Counted from the first letter of the stretch, positions 1 to 6,282 are shown. The stretch: 12,299 nt of DNA from Vulcanimicrobiota bacterium (GCA_014304965.1 JACRTZ010000054.1:1-12299), one strand, 5' to 3'. Notes: generated from the letters alone by a model not told the origin. Numbers and translations: made by a program.

Positions 1-977
1 TTGCGGGCTTACGTGCCGACATGGATGCACTGCCTCTCACCGAGCGCAGCGGCGAACCGTTCTCGTCGGAAGTCCCAGGCAAGATGCACGCCTGCGGCCA
101 CGATTCCCACACGGCGATGCTCCTCGGTGCGGCGCGGGTGTTGCACGAAACGCGCGCAAGCTTGGCGGGCAGCGTCGTCTTGCTCTTTCAGCCGGCCGAA
201 GAAGGCCCGGGAGGCGCGCTTCCGATGATCGAGGCCGGGGTTATGGACGATCCCAAGATCGACGCCGTCGCGATGTTGCACGTGGATTCGCGGCAGCCGA
301 CCGGTACGATCGGTTTCACGCCCGGCGTGTGCAATGCGGCCGCCGAAGAGTTCTACATCACGGTTGAGGGCAAAGGCGGTCACGGCTCGTCGCCGCACAC
401 GGCATGGGATGCGATTCCCGGTGCGGCGGCAACCGTGCTCGCGCTGCAGAATATTGCGGCGCGCGAAACGGATCCGCTGAAAACCGTTGTCGTGACGGTC
501 GGCACGATCGAAGGCGGCTACCGCAACAACATCATCGCCGACAAGGTGGAGATGTCGGGAACGTTCCGGTCGCAAGATCCCGCCGTGCGCGAAGTGCTGG
601 AAGGCAAGGCGCGCCGCATCATCGAGGGCGTCGCGGCGGCGTACGGCGTGAAGTCCACGCTGCGCGTGATTTATGGTTATCCGCCCGTGGTCAACGACGC
701 CGGGATCACCGAGTCGTTTCGCGCCTACCTTGCCGCGCAGCATCCGGGCCTCACGGTGGAGTCGCCCGCGCCCACCATGGGCGGTGAGGACTTCGCGTAT
801 TTCGCGCAACGCGCACCCGGCGTGATGGTCCGTCTCGGTATCCGCAACGAAGCGATCGGCGCGATTCACAGCGCACACAGTCCGCAATTCAAGCTCGACG
901 AAGCCGCACTGCAATACGGCATCGAAACGCTCGTCGCGTTCGCGCGCGGCGTCGGGACCGGCTTGGTTTCAGGTTAG
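1..977 (+). CDS. M20D-type metallo-amidohydrolase (IAA-amino acid hydrolase/hippurate hydrolase type), 5' end missing
   Basis: Partial gene: the first whole codon is at 3 and the frame reads into the window with the family motif RADMDALP, so the true start lies upstream. Peptidase family M20D enzymes cleave N-acyl amino acids or amide conjugates using two metal ions. Counting from the Met at 21, the dimetal and catalytic motifs are HACGHD (23-28), the QPAEEGPGG block (57-65, catalytic Glu and ligand Glu), GGHGSSPH for the dimerisation-domain His, and GGEDFAYF near the C-terminus. A final His lies in the IHSAHSP block. Order and spacing match the family, and only about 70-90 N-terminal residues seem to be missing. 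The frame is open to TAG at 975-977. The substrate cannot be read from the sequence; aminoacylase, hippurate hydrolase and auxin-conjugate hydrolase members look alike. Confidence 0.93.
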   Translation, partial: AGLRADMDALPLTERSGEPFSSEVPGKMHACGHDSHTAMLLGAARVLHETRASLAGSVVLLFQPAEEGPGGALPMIEAGVMDDPKIDAVAMLHVDSRQPTGTIGFTPGVCNAAAEEFYITVEGKGGHGSSPHTAWDAIPGAAATVLALQNIAARETDPLKTVVVTVGTIEGGYRNNIIADKVEMSGTFRSQDPAVREVLEGKARRIIEGVAAAYGVKSTLRVIYGYPPVVNDAGITESFRAYLAAQHPGLTVESPAPTMGGEDFAYFAQRAPGVMVRLGIRNEAIGAIHSAHSPQFKLDEAALQYGIETLVAFARGVGTGLVSG

Positions 978-1050
978 GCAAAAAGTCCCGCGAACTGGCC
1001 CTGTCGCCTCGTGATCGGCGCGAGGCACTATATCTTGTAGGTTCATTGGC

Positions 1051-1080
1051 GGCGGCCGCTATTAGTAGTGGTCGGCCGCC
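1051..1080. repeat. GC-rich inverted repeat (hairpin) between the amidohydrolase and the SRPBCC gene
   Basis: GGCGGCCG (1051-1058) and CGGCCGCC (1073-1080) are perfect 8-bp inverted arms around a 14-nt AT-richer loop. The element lies 73 nt after the amidohydrolase stop and 33 nt before the next start. It could form a transcription-terminating or 5'-UTR hairpin, but no T tract follows, so a factor-independent terminator is doubtful. Being self-complementary, it could also act as an operator. Confidence 0.4.
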
Positions 1081-1113
1081 AGGGAGCCTAGGCCGAATGG
1101 CGAACGAGCCACG

Positions 1114-1620
1114 ATGGTCGCAACCCAGGGAACCGCGGATCGTCCGCTTACGACGCTCGCGCTCCATCGCAGTCAAGATGTGGCGGCCGTTCCCGAACTC
1201 GCCTTCGCCGCAATCTGCGAAGTCGAAAAATGGCCGAATTGGCTGTCGTTTCTGAAAACGGCGCGGCGACTCGATGCCGGTCCGCTCCGGCTTGGAAGCG
1301 AGGTCGCCATTCGCAGCGCAATTCCGGGCGCCGAAGAAGAGCTATATGAGGTAGACACGTTTCTCGACGGTTACATCTTATCGCTCGTCGGCGCGTATTC
1401 GGTGCGGCGCCGTTTCGATTTTCGCATCGAGCGCAAGAGCGATCGCTCCAAGCTGGTCGTCAAGCTCGACTACCCGTCGTACGGCGGCGTCATCGGCGCC
1501 TTGGTCGACCGCATGACCGCCCGCCGCAAGCTCGACGCGGCGCTTGCCGACTCGCTCATTCACTTCAAGGGCCTCGTCGAGTACAGCGTGGAGCGCGACG
1601 AAATCCTCGCCGACTTCTAA
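1114..1620 (+). CDS. SRPBCC/START-like (polyketide cyclase/dehydrase type) protein
   Basis: The product is 168 residues, the usual size for a single SRPBCC (Bet v1-like) helix-grip domain. The fold is suggested by an N-terminal strand (LALHRSQDVAAVP), then the alpha-1/2 segment with the characteristic 'phase W' pattern (CEVEKWPNWLSFL, about 36-48). Alternating beta strands with charged turns follow (LGSEVAIRSAIPG, YEVDTFLDGYILSLVG, RFDFRIERK, SKLVVKLDY), and a long C-terminal helix closes the cavity (about 141-165). Such proteins bind small hydrophobic ligands or act as cyclases; no ligand or catalytic residue can be assigned. ATG 1114 is the first in-frame Met after the upstream hairpin, but the Shine-Dalgarno is poor, so the start may be off by a few codons. 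There is no signal peptide, so it is expected to be cytoplasmic. Confidence 0.75.
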   Translation: MVATQGTADRPLTTLALHRSQDVAAVPELAFAAICEVEKWPNWLSFLKTARRLDAGPLRLGSEVAIRSAIPGAEEELYEVDTFLDGYILSLVGAYSVRRRFDFRIERKSDRSKLVVKLDYPSYGGVIGALVDRMTARRKLDAALADSLIHFKGLVEYSVERDEILADF

Positions 1621-1675
1621 CTCCAAGGGATCGGGTTGCGATCACTCTCACGATAATTAGGTTCACGTTGCACGA

Positions 1676-2137
1676 GTGAGAAATTGGAAATTCGCGTTAC
1701 GCCTGACTCTATTGCCGTTCGCTTTGCTCTTGCCGAGCGTACTGTATGCATCGCCGGCACGGATGGCCATTCTGCCTCTTCGGCCCACTTCCAGCAGCGA
1801 ATTAGCGGTTGCTGCCGGAAAGGTTGTTAGTGTCAAAGTTTCGAGAGGAAGCGTGCGTTTTGTGGCCGTCGTGGTTGAAGGGTCAAATCACGAAACGAAT
1901 ACGTACGCGCTTTCAAACACAGTTTTTATAAATGGTCGGAAAGTGACATGTTTCGATTTGGAATCGCAACCCGATGCATCTTCAGCGAACGGCGAAGGAG
2001 CCGAATGTTCTGCGGATGGTCTCGGTATCGAACTCGGACGTAGTCGGATAGCGGCCCTCTATTGGCCGCTTTCGTACATGCCGTTTTTTCCAAGTGGTTC
2101 ACGCGCCACGGATGAGATTATCATCGTATCCAGGTGA
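1676..2137 (+). CDS. Predicted secreted protein of unknown function, AT-rich relative to neighbours
   Basis: The product is 153 residues with a clear Sec signal peptide: basic start (MRNWK), hydrophobic core of about 16 residues and a possible cleavage after Tyr-Ala (about residue 25). The mature part is beta-rich with alternating hydrophobic residues (KVVSVKVSRGSVRFVAVVVEG) and two cysteines (92 and 111) that could form a disulfide outside the cytoplasm. The start is GTG 1676; a GATAAT hexamer at 1652-1657 could be a -10 box, but no good -35 box lies 17 bp upstream. Base use is clearly richer in A/T than the flanking genes (ATA, AAA and TTT codons, AT runs near 1920-1930), which suggests recent transfer or weak codon selection. 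I recognise no family. The signal peptide and the open frame ending at TGA 2137 support a real gene. Confidence 0.6.
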   Translation: MRNWKFALRLTLLPFALLLPSVLYASPARMAILPLRPTSSSELAVAAGKVVSVKVSRGSVRFVAVVVEGSNHETNTYALSNTVFINGRKVTCFDLESQPDASSANGEGAECSADGLGIELGRSRIAALYWPLSYMPFFPSGSRATDEIIIVSR

Positions 2138-2148
2138 GGACCAACCTG

Positions 2149-2177
2149 CTCGGACGGCGCAGTTACCGGCGCCCGAG
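2149..2177 (+). terminator. Possible weak terminator hairpin after the secreted-protein gene
   Basis: CTCGG (2149-2153) pairs with CCGAG (2173-2177), and GCGC (2157-2160) can pair with GCGC (2169-2172). This gives a 9-bp stem with a 3-nt bulge, 12 nt after the stop codon at 2137. It is followed by AAAATGGG rather than a T tract, so intrinsic termination is uncertain. The remainder of 2138-2305 shows nothing else I can support beyond a short direct repeat (CCACCGGC at 2257 and 2272). Confidence 0.25.
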
Positions 2178-2305
2178 AAAATGGGCCTCAGGCGCTGCGA
2201 CCCAATGGAAACACAGCTTCACTTGCTGTATCAGATCCGGGCGGCATCACTCGCCTCCACCGGCGGGGATCCCACCGGCCGCGGGGCCATTATGCGCGAG
2301 CGCGC

Positions 2306-2330
2306 TAGCAGTCATTGACCAAGACTGCTA
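2306..2330. promoter_or_regulatory. CIRCE-like operator overlapping the FmdB promoter
   Basis: A perfect inverted repeat, TAGCAGTC (2306-2313) and GACTGCTA (2323-2330), is separated by exactly 9 nt. The HrcA-binding CIRCE element is TTAGCACTC-N9-GAGTGCTAA. Extending the arms to nine bases (2305-2313 and 2323-2331), this site matches it at 15 of 18 positions and keeps the 9-nt spacer; two of the three mismatches are a symmetric C/G swap that preserves the dyad. The -35 box (TTGACC, 2315-2320) lies inside the spacer and the right arm lies in the -35/-10 spacer, so a bound protein would block RNA polymerase. Whether the regulator is HrcA or another dyad-binding repressor cannot be told from this window. 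Confidence 0.6.
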
Positions 2331-2343
2331 AGAACCGTATACT
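2315..2343 (+). promoter_or_regulatory. Near-consensus sigma-70 promoter for the FmdB-type gene, giving an almost leaderless mRNA
   Basis: TTGACC (2315-2320) and TATACT (2338-2343) are each one base from the sigma-70 consensus hexamers and are separated by the optimal 17 bp. Transcription would begin about 7 nt downstream, near 2350, only a few bases before ATG 2353. There is no room for a Shine-Dalgarno, so translation would be leaderless or nearly so. This is the strongest promoter I can see in the window. Confidence 0.75.
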
Positions 2344-2352
2344 GTAGGCTGC

Positions 2353-2688
2353 ATGCCCCTATACGAATATCGCTGCCGCGCCTGCGGGAAGCTCACCGAA
2401 ATCCGCCACGGTTTCAAAGAGGCCATTTCGCAATCGTGCGACTGCGGCGGCGAACTGACGCGGGTCTTCAACCCGGCCGGCATCGTTTTCAAAGGCTCGG
2501 GATTTTACGTGAACGACTCGCGCAAAGGCGGCGGCGAAAAAAGCGCGCCGGACGGCGGTCCGAGTACGCCCGCCGCCTCCAAACCTGCCGAGCCGGCGGC
2601 AAGCAGCAGTTCGGATACCGGTTCGGGCGCGGCAAGCGCACCGGCTGCGCCGGCCGTGACATCGAAGCCCGGAGACGCGGCCGCCTGA
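2353..2688 (+). CDS. FmdB/regulatory-protein-type zinc ribbon protein with a low-complexity Ala/Pro/Ser tail
   Basis: The product is 111 residues. Its N-terminus is the FmdB-family ribbon: MPLYEYRCRACGK, with Cys8 and Cys11 as the first knuckle. The second knuckle comes at 29-31 in the SCDCGGEL block, followed by a RVFNPAGIVFKGSGFYVND segment that is the typical end of the domain (about residue 56). In most relatives the second knuckle is Cys-x-x-Cys; here it reads Ser-Cys-Asp-Cys (S28-C31), so the spacing is CxC. The remaining half is low-complexity (Ala, Pro, Ser, Gly) and probably disordered. FmdB proteins were named after a putative formamidase regulator, but their biochemical role is unsettled. 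The gene has a strong promoter overlapped by a CIRCE-like dyad and overlaps the next gene by four bases. Confidence 0.88.
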   Translation: MPLYEYRCRACGKLTEIRHGFKEAISQSCDCGGELTRVFNPAGIVFKGSGFYVNDSRKGGGEKSAPDGGPSTPAASKPAEPAASSSSDTGSGAASAPAAPAVTSKPGDAAA

Positions 2689-3041
2689 TCGACCTGTGGT
2701 GGCTCGGTCCACTCGTCCTGTTCGCGGGGCTCGCGGCCGGCGTCACCTATGCTTTCATCGGCATCGGCGGAATGCGCCACGCGATGGAGCAGCTGTTTCG
2801 CCGGATTGAGACGTACAGCACCTCGCCCATCGAGCGCGAATTGGCCCAGTGTGAAGTGCAGCTCGCGCGTTTGGACGCGCGCTTGCAAGAACTGCCCGAC
2901 CTGATCGCGCGCGGTAAGCGCGTCATGTTCCAAATGCAGCGTTCGCGTCTACAAGTGCAAACGGCCGTGAAGTCGGCTTCCGTCGTATTCAACGTCGCGA
3001 AGGCGATCTTCAGCCCGCAGCCTCGCCGGAAACCTTCGTAG
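2685..3041 (+). CDS. Small single-span membrane protein with coiled-coil-like region, function unknown
   Basis: The frame continues from inside the FmdB gene to TAG 3041. The likely start is CTG 2685, overlapping the upstream stop as CTGA (like the common ATGA coupling) with GGAG at 2671-2674 about 10 nt upstream. No ATG, GTG or TTG occurs in frame between 2685 and ATG 2772. The first conserved-looking feature, a membrane helix (about residues 4-27, LWWLGPLVLFAGLAAGVTYA), precedes that ATG, so a start there would delete it. From CTG the product is 118 residues: one N-terminal membrane span, then a charged helical stretch with heptad-like Leu spacing (IERELAQCEVQLARLDARLQ), then a basic tail. 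I recognise no family. It is probably co-transcribed with the FmdB-type gene. Its last 32 bases overlap the 3' end of convergent aroA. Confidence 0.6.
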   Translation: MIDLWWLGPLVLFAGLAAGVTYAFIGIGGMRHAMEQLFRRIETYSTSPIERELAQCEVQLARLDARLQELPDLIARGKRVMFQMQRSRLQVQTAVKSASVVFNVAKAIFSPQPRRKPS

Positions 3042-4317
3042 TTCCCGCGTCGCGCGCTTGCGCGGCTGCCCACAGTTCGGCGAATCCCGGGAACGAAATA
3101 GCGATGCAGGCAGCGTCGTCGACGGTATGACCGCCGGTTGGCGCGGCCAACGCGGCGATCGCCATCGCGATCCGATGATCGCCCCGCGATGTGAGCGTCT
3201 TGTCCGGGATGCGAGCGGCGCCGCCGACGATCGTCAAACCATCCGAGGTTTCCTGAGCCCCAATGCAACAGCCGCGAAGCACCGCAGCCATGGTCGCGAT
3301 CCGGTCGGACTCTTTGACGCGCAATTCAGCAGCGTCGCGAATCGTCGTCGTGCCTTGCGCGTGCGCCGCAGCGACGCATAGGACCGGAATTTCATCGATG
3401 GCGCGCACAACCAGGTCACCGCCGATTTCGATTGCCTTGAGCGGCCGGTAACGCACGCGCACGTCGGCGACGGGCTCGCCGTCGACCTCGCGCCGGCGCG
3501 CGATGCTGAGATCGGCGCCCATCAACTCGAGCGCGTCGAGGATGCCGCTGCGCGTCGGATTGACGCCGACATCGCGCACGAGAAGGTCGCTGCCCGGCGT
3601 GATCGCCGCGGCGACGAAGAAGAAGGCCGCCGCCGACAGATCGCCGGGAACCCGCAGGTCCCGCGCTTGCATCGTCCCGGGCCGCAACACGACCGTGCGT
3701 CCGTCGAACGAAACGTCGCGTCCGAAATGGCGCAGCATGCGTTCCGTGTGATCGCGCGAGCGTTGGTCTCCGCCGACGACGGCGACTCCGCGCGCGGCGA
3801 GCATGGCGAGCAAGATCGCGGACTTGATCTGCGCCGACGGAACTTCGAGCTCGAACTCGCGTCCGTCGGGCGATCGAACGCCGCGAACGCTTACGGGCAA
3901 CCTGCCCGACGTGGTGACGATCTCGGCCCCGAGCGTTCGCAGCGGTCGAGCGATGCGTTCCATCGGCCGGCGCCGTAAGGATTCGTCGCCGTCGAAACGA
4001 GCGTGAACGCCGTGTCCGGCGCAAGCTCCCATCAGCAGGCGCGCCGTGGTTCCCGAGTTTCGTGCGTCGAGCGGCCCGTGCGGATCGTGCCACGCGGAAC
4101 CGGTCACCGAAAAGCCGACCGCGATTGGCTCGACGCGGGCACCGAGCGCTGCAACGGCATCGCGCGTTGCACGCACGTCGGCACCTTCGTTTGCGCCGGA
4201 GATGACGGACGTGCCCTCCGCGAGCGCGGCCAGCATGAACGCGCGATGCGAAATGGACTTGTCGCCGGGCACGCGCATCGTGCCGCGCAGACGGCCGGCG
4301 CCGAAGCTTACGGACAA
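3010..4317 (-). CDS. aroA: 5-enolpyruvylshikimate-3-phosphate synthase
   Basis: EPSP synthase joins shikimate 3-phosphate and phosphoenolpyruvate in the sixth step of the shikimate pathway to aromatic amino acids. From TTG 4317 the product is 435 residues, the family's normal size. Motifs in order: PGDKSISHRAFMLAALAEG (17-35; Lys20, Ser21, Arg25 bind substrates), NSGTTARLLMG (87-97), LRRRPM, EVPSAQIKSAILLA, RDHTERMLRHFG, a DEIPVL block with the catalytic Asp, ELRVKESDRI, and DHRIAMA near the end. The SAQ(I/V)KSA and RDHTE blocks resemble class II enzymes. Position 86, just before the Asn-Ser-Gly-Thr loop, is Arg where most relatives have Gly. The TTG start is chosen because the frame upstream lies inside the oxidase gene, because AGGTGA ends 4 nt before it, and because family homology begins there. 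Confidence 0.95.
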   Translation of the reverse strand: MSVSFGAGRLRGTMRVPGDKSISHRAFMLAALAEGTSVISGANEGADVRATRDAVAALGARVEPIAVGFSVTGSAWHDPHGPLDARNSGTTARLLMGACAGHGVHARFDGDESLRRRPMERIARPLRTLGAEIVTTSGRLPVSVRGVRSPDGREFELEVPSAQIKSAILLAMLAARGVAVVGGDQRSRDHTERMLRHFGRDVSFDGRTVVLRPGTMQARDLRVPGDLSAAAFFFVAAAITPGSDLLVRDVGVNPTRSGILDALELMGADLSIARRREVDGEPVADVRVRYRPLKAIEIGGDLVVRAIDEIPVLCVAAAHAQGTTTIRDAAELRVKESDRIATMAAVLRGCCIGAQETSDGLTIVGGAARIPDKTLTSRGDHRIAMAIAALAAPTGGHTVDDAACIAISFPGFAELWAAAQARDAGTTKVSGEAAG

Positions 4318-4321
4318 ACGT

Positions 4322-4327
4322 TCACCT
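4322..4327 (-). promoter_or_regulatory. aroA Shine-Dalgarno overlapping the oxidase stop codon
   Basis: On the minus strand the oxidase ends CCC-TAG-GTGA. The AGGTGA hexamer begins on the second base of that stop and ends 4 nt before TTG 4317. This spacing is right for pairing with the 16S rRNA tail and decides the TTG start of aroA. Ribosomes terminating on the oxidase would finish directly on the aroA initiation site, so coupling is likely. Confidence 0.65.
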
Positions 4328-5480
4328 AGGGCGAGACGCGATAGCGAGCGACCATGCCGCCTTCCATGTGATCGCTCACGTGACAATGGAACAACCACGT
4401 TCCGGGGTCGTCTGCGAGCATGTCCGCCGTGACCATCTGGGCCGGCGCGATCGAAACGACGTCCGTTCGCTGTCCGTTCACGAGCACGGTGTTGCCATGC
4501 CAGTGCGGCGTATGGAAGTTGAACCCTTCGCCCAGCGTAACGACGTACCACCGCACGCGGTCGCCTTTCTTCATCGTGGGCACGGGCATGTTTGCATACT
4601 GATAACCGTTCACGGTCCAGCGCAGGTTCGACGGCCCGATCCCGGTCCCGAGCAAGATGTCCAAATTTCCGTGCTCGTCAACAGGCGCCGCGTCGAGTTT
4701 GTTGCGCTTTTTGGGATTTGGGATCGCTTGCTTGAGATTGCGGTCGAGGAACCAACTCTGATTCTCGTCGTACATCATGAAGAGCGCCGAAATTTCGCGG
4801 TCAACGTCGCTCGGCGTTCCGTCGGCGCGAGCCATACCTTGACGCGTCACGACGATGGTGCCGATCAGCCCGGAGTTCACGTCGCGCCGTTCGTCTGCGT
4901 GGGAATGGTATAACCAGACAATCGAACTGGGATCGTTCGGGCCGGGGCCCGAGCGCTCGAGCACTTCCCAGGTGTAGTTATGCGTCTTCCCGGGCGGCAC
5001 GGCCCCGCCACGCTTCGCGCTCGCGTCGCTGCCGTCGTCGTACGCCGAGCCTTCCGACGCCTTTTCGTACCAGACGCCGTGCGGGTGCATGCTGTACGGA
5101 TGCGATCCGTTGTTGCGGAAGACGATCTTTATGGTATCGCCGACTTCCGCGCGGATGGTGGGCCCGAGCAATCCTTGGTAACGCGCGGAAGCCGCCCGGG
5201 GCTTGAGATGCGCGAACGTGGCATCGGTGTATTCTCGATACGCGGCCTTGCGGAAGACGTGCCCAAGCGCATGGGGGCCGGTTTGCGTATACGACTTCGC
5301 GTAGCCGGAGGGTTTCATGCCCATCATTTGATCGAGACCACTCGGCAAGTAGTCCCAGTCGAACTCGTCGGCGGCGATGTAATAGGTTCGGACGACGCCA
5401 TGGCGCTCGGGCGCGGCACCCAGCGCGAGCGTCGCGATCGTGGCGAGCGCTACGGACGCCAAAAATCGAGTCAGATGCAT
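4326..5480 (-). CDS. Exported two-domain multicopper oxidase, ceruloplasmin/hephaestin-like
   Basis: The product is 384 residues with a Sec-type signal peptide (MHLTRF, hydrophobic to about residue 21). Two cupredoxin domains follow (about 30-210 and 220-384). All copper ligands are visible: HPHG (His132, His134), HSH (His192, His194), HTPHWHG (His323, His326, His328) and HCHVSDHMEGGM (His365, Cys366, His367, His371, Met376). Domain 1 has Ser193 where a type 1 site would need Cys. The only blue-copper site is therefore in domain 2, as in type B two-domain oxidases, which usually work as trimers with trinuclear centres at the interfaces. The GLLGPTIRAEVGDTI block is ceruloplasmin-like. Expected activity is oxidation of metals or phenols with reduction of oxygen to water; the substrate is not determined. 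ATG 5480 lacks a clear Shine-Dalgarno. aroA follows 8 nt downstream. Confidence 0.92.
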   Translation of the reverse strand: MHLTRFLASVALATIATLALGAAPERHGVVRTYYIAADEFDWDYLPSGLDQMMGMKPSGYAKSYTQTGPHALGHVFRKAAYREYTDATFAHLKPRAASARYQGLLGPTIRAEVGDTIKIVFRNNGSHPYSMHPHGVWYEKASEGSAYDDGSDASAKRGGAVPPGKTHNYTWEVLERSGPGPNDPSSIVWLYHSHADERRDVNSGLIGTIVVTRQGMARADGTPSDVDREISALFMMYDENQSWFLDRNLKQAIPNPKKRNKLDAAPVDEHGNLDILLGTGIGPSNLRWTVNGYQYANMPVPTMKKGDRVRWYVVTLGEGFNFHTPHWHGNTVLVNGQRTDVVSIAPAQMVTADMLADDPGTWLFHCHVSDHMEGGMVARYRVSP

Positions 5481-5539
5481 GCGTTCGCGGTTCCGTATCG
5501 AGCGCTTGCTCGCCTGTGTCCCTTGAGCGGCATGACCGG

Positions 5540-6136
5540 TTACGTCGCGATGGTGCCCGTACTGCTTGCGCCGGTGCCCGTACTGACTTGCGCCGGTGCC
5601 TTCGATGATCGAGATGTTCGCATAGCGGACGGCCTGTTCGATGCTCGCGCGAAGCGCAGCGGGATCGCTTCCGGGCAGCGCGCAAACACCGGCACGCCTT
5701 CCACGCGAGCCGAGGACCAGACGTACACTTGCGACGTGTCGTGTTCGCGATCATCACCGCTTCGACGTCGGCCGGATCGACGTTTAAGTGGCGAGCGAGT
5801 TCGACGCGAAAGCGTAAGCTGTCGAGGTAGGTGCCGCTGCTGAGCACGCGCGTGAACCCCTGCATGCGCACGAAGTCGGCGAGTGGATCCGGCAGGTCCG
5901 TCAGGACCAGCACGAGCGCGCGGGGATTCACGGCCGCGAGCTGCTCGAGGATTGTTCGATAGATAGCGACGCTCGCCCTCAGCAGGCGTAAGCGCCCGGA
6001 GGGATCGGTAGCGCCGCCGGTCTTCTCGTTGACGCCGGCTGGACCCATAACGCATGTCGGTCACGACGCCGCGCATGATGAGCGCGAGGAGCGTTGCCGC
6101 GCCCACGGCGCCGGCTCCGATCAATCCAATCTTCAC
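5540..6136 (-). pseudogene. Decayed L-lactate/malate dehydrogenase gene (internal deletion, frameshifts, truncated C-terminus)
   Basis: Pieces of one NAD-dependent L-lactate dehydrogenase lie in order on the minus strand but in changing frames. From GTG 6136 the N-terminus reads KIGLIGAGAVGAATLL (Rossmann GxGxxG). The frame then jumps near 6045 to AGVNEKTGGATD...GRLRLL...VAIYRTILEQL and GSGT-like SSGTYLDSLRFR...HLNVDPADVEA, running to about 5750. A missing base there shifts to EHDTSQVYVWSSARVEGVPVF, which carries the catalytic His (EHG(T/D)S in intact enzymes). Near 5680 another shift leads to LPGSDPAALRASIEQAVRYANISIIEGTGASQYG, ending in a small tandem duplication. Roughly 55 residues between the Rossmann start and AGVNEK are absent, as are about the last 70; the oxidase gene begins 60 nt further. 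Single-base errors could mimic the frameshifts but not these losses, so it is a pseudogene. Confidence 0.85.
5552..5600. repeat. Imperfect tandem duplication (21/22 bp) inside the lactate dehydrogenase remnant
   Basis: GGTGCCCGTACTG-CTTGCGCC (5552-5572) is followed directly by the same unit with one extra A (5573-5594) and the first six bases of a third copy (5595-5600). On the minus strand it doubles the codons for Gly-Ala-Ser-Gln-Tyr-Gly at the end of the lactate dehydrogenase remnant and changes its frame. It looks like replication slippage in DNA no longer under selection. Confidence 0.85.
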
Positions 6137-6282
6137 GGGCGGCTGTGCCTGCGGCGTAGCGGCGCGTACACGGAAACCTCCCTCGAGCGGGAAGCTTTGC
6201 GGCGCGCTTCTGTGTTTGCCGCTGCCGTCGCTGCCCGAGGGGCGGAGCGAAATGGACCCGCGTAGCGAAGGCACCTGCCGAC

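Noticed and set aside
9..914. Minus-strand open frame of about 300 codons opposite the amidohydrolase
   Set aside because: Shadow frame: the + strand carries all M20D motifs, while this one is His/Arg-rich without motifs.
1636..1657. TTGCGA and GATAAT as a promoter for the secreted-protein gene
   Set aside because: The spacer is only 10 bp, so these cannot be a -35/-10 pair; GATAAT alone is weak evidence.
2257..2279. Direct repeat CCACCGGC at 2257 and 2272
   Set aside because: Only 8 bp in GC-rich DNA, two copies, no conserved spacing to a gene; likely chance.
2094..2331. Two overlapping short + strand frames between the secreted protein and the FmdB gene
   Set aside because: No start signals or recognisable sequence; they cross the promoter and operator of the FmdB gene.
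2436..2684. Upstream extension of the membrane-protein frame inside the FmdB gene
   Set aside because: Arg/Gly-rich out-of-frame reading of a well-supported gene; real features begin only at the membrane helix.
4980..5843. Long + strand open frame opposite the oxidase and the lactate dehydrogenase relic
   Set aside because: It spans two unrelated minus-strand features whose motifs are clear; Arg/Val-rich with no domain.
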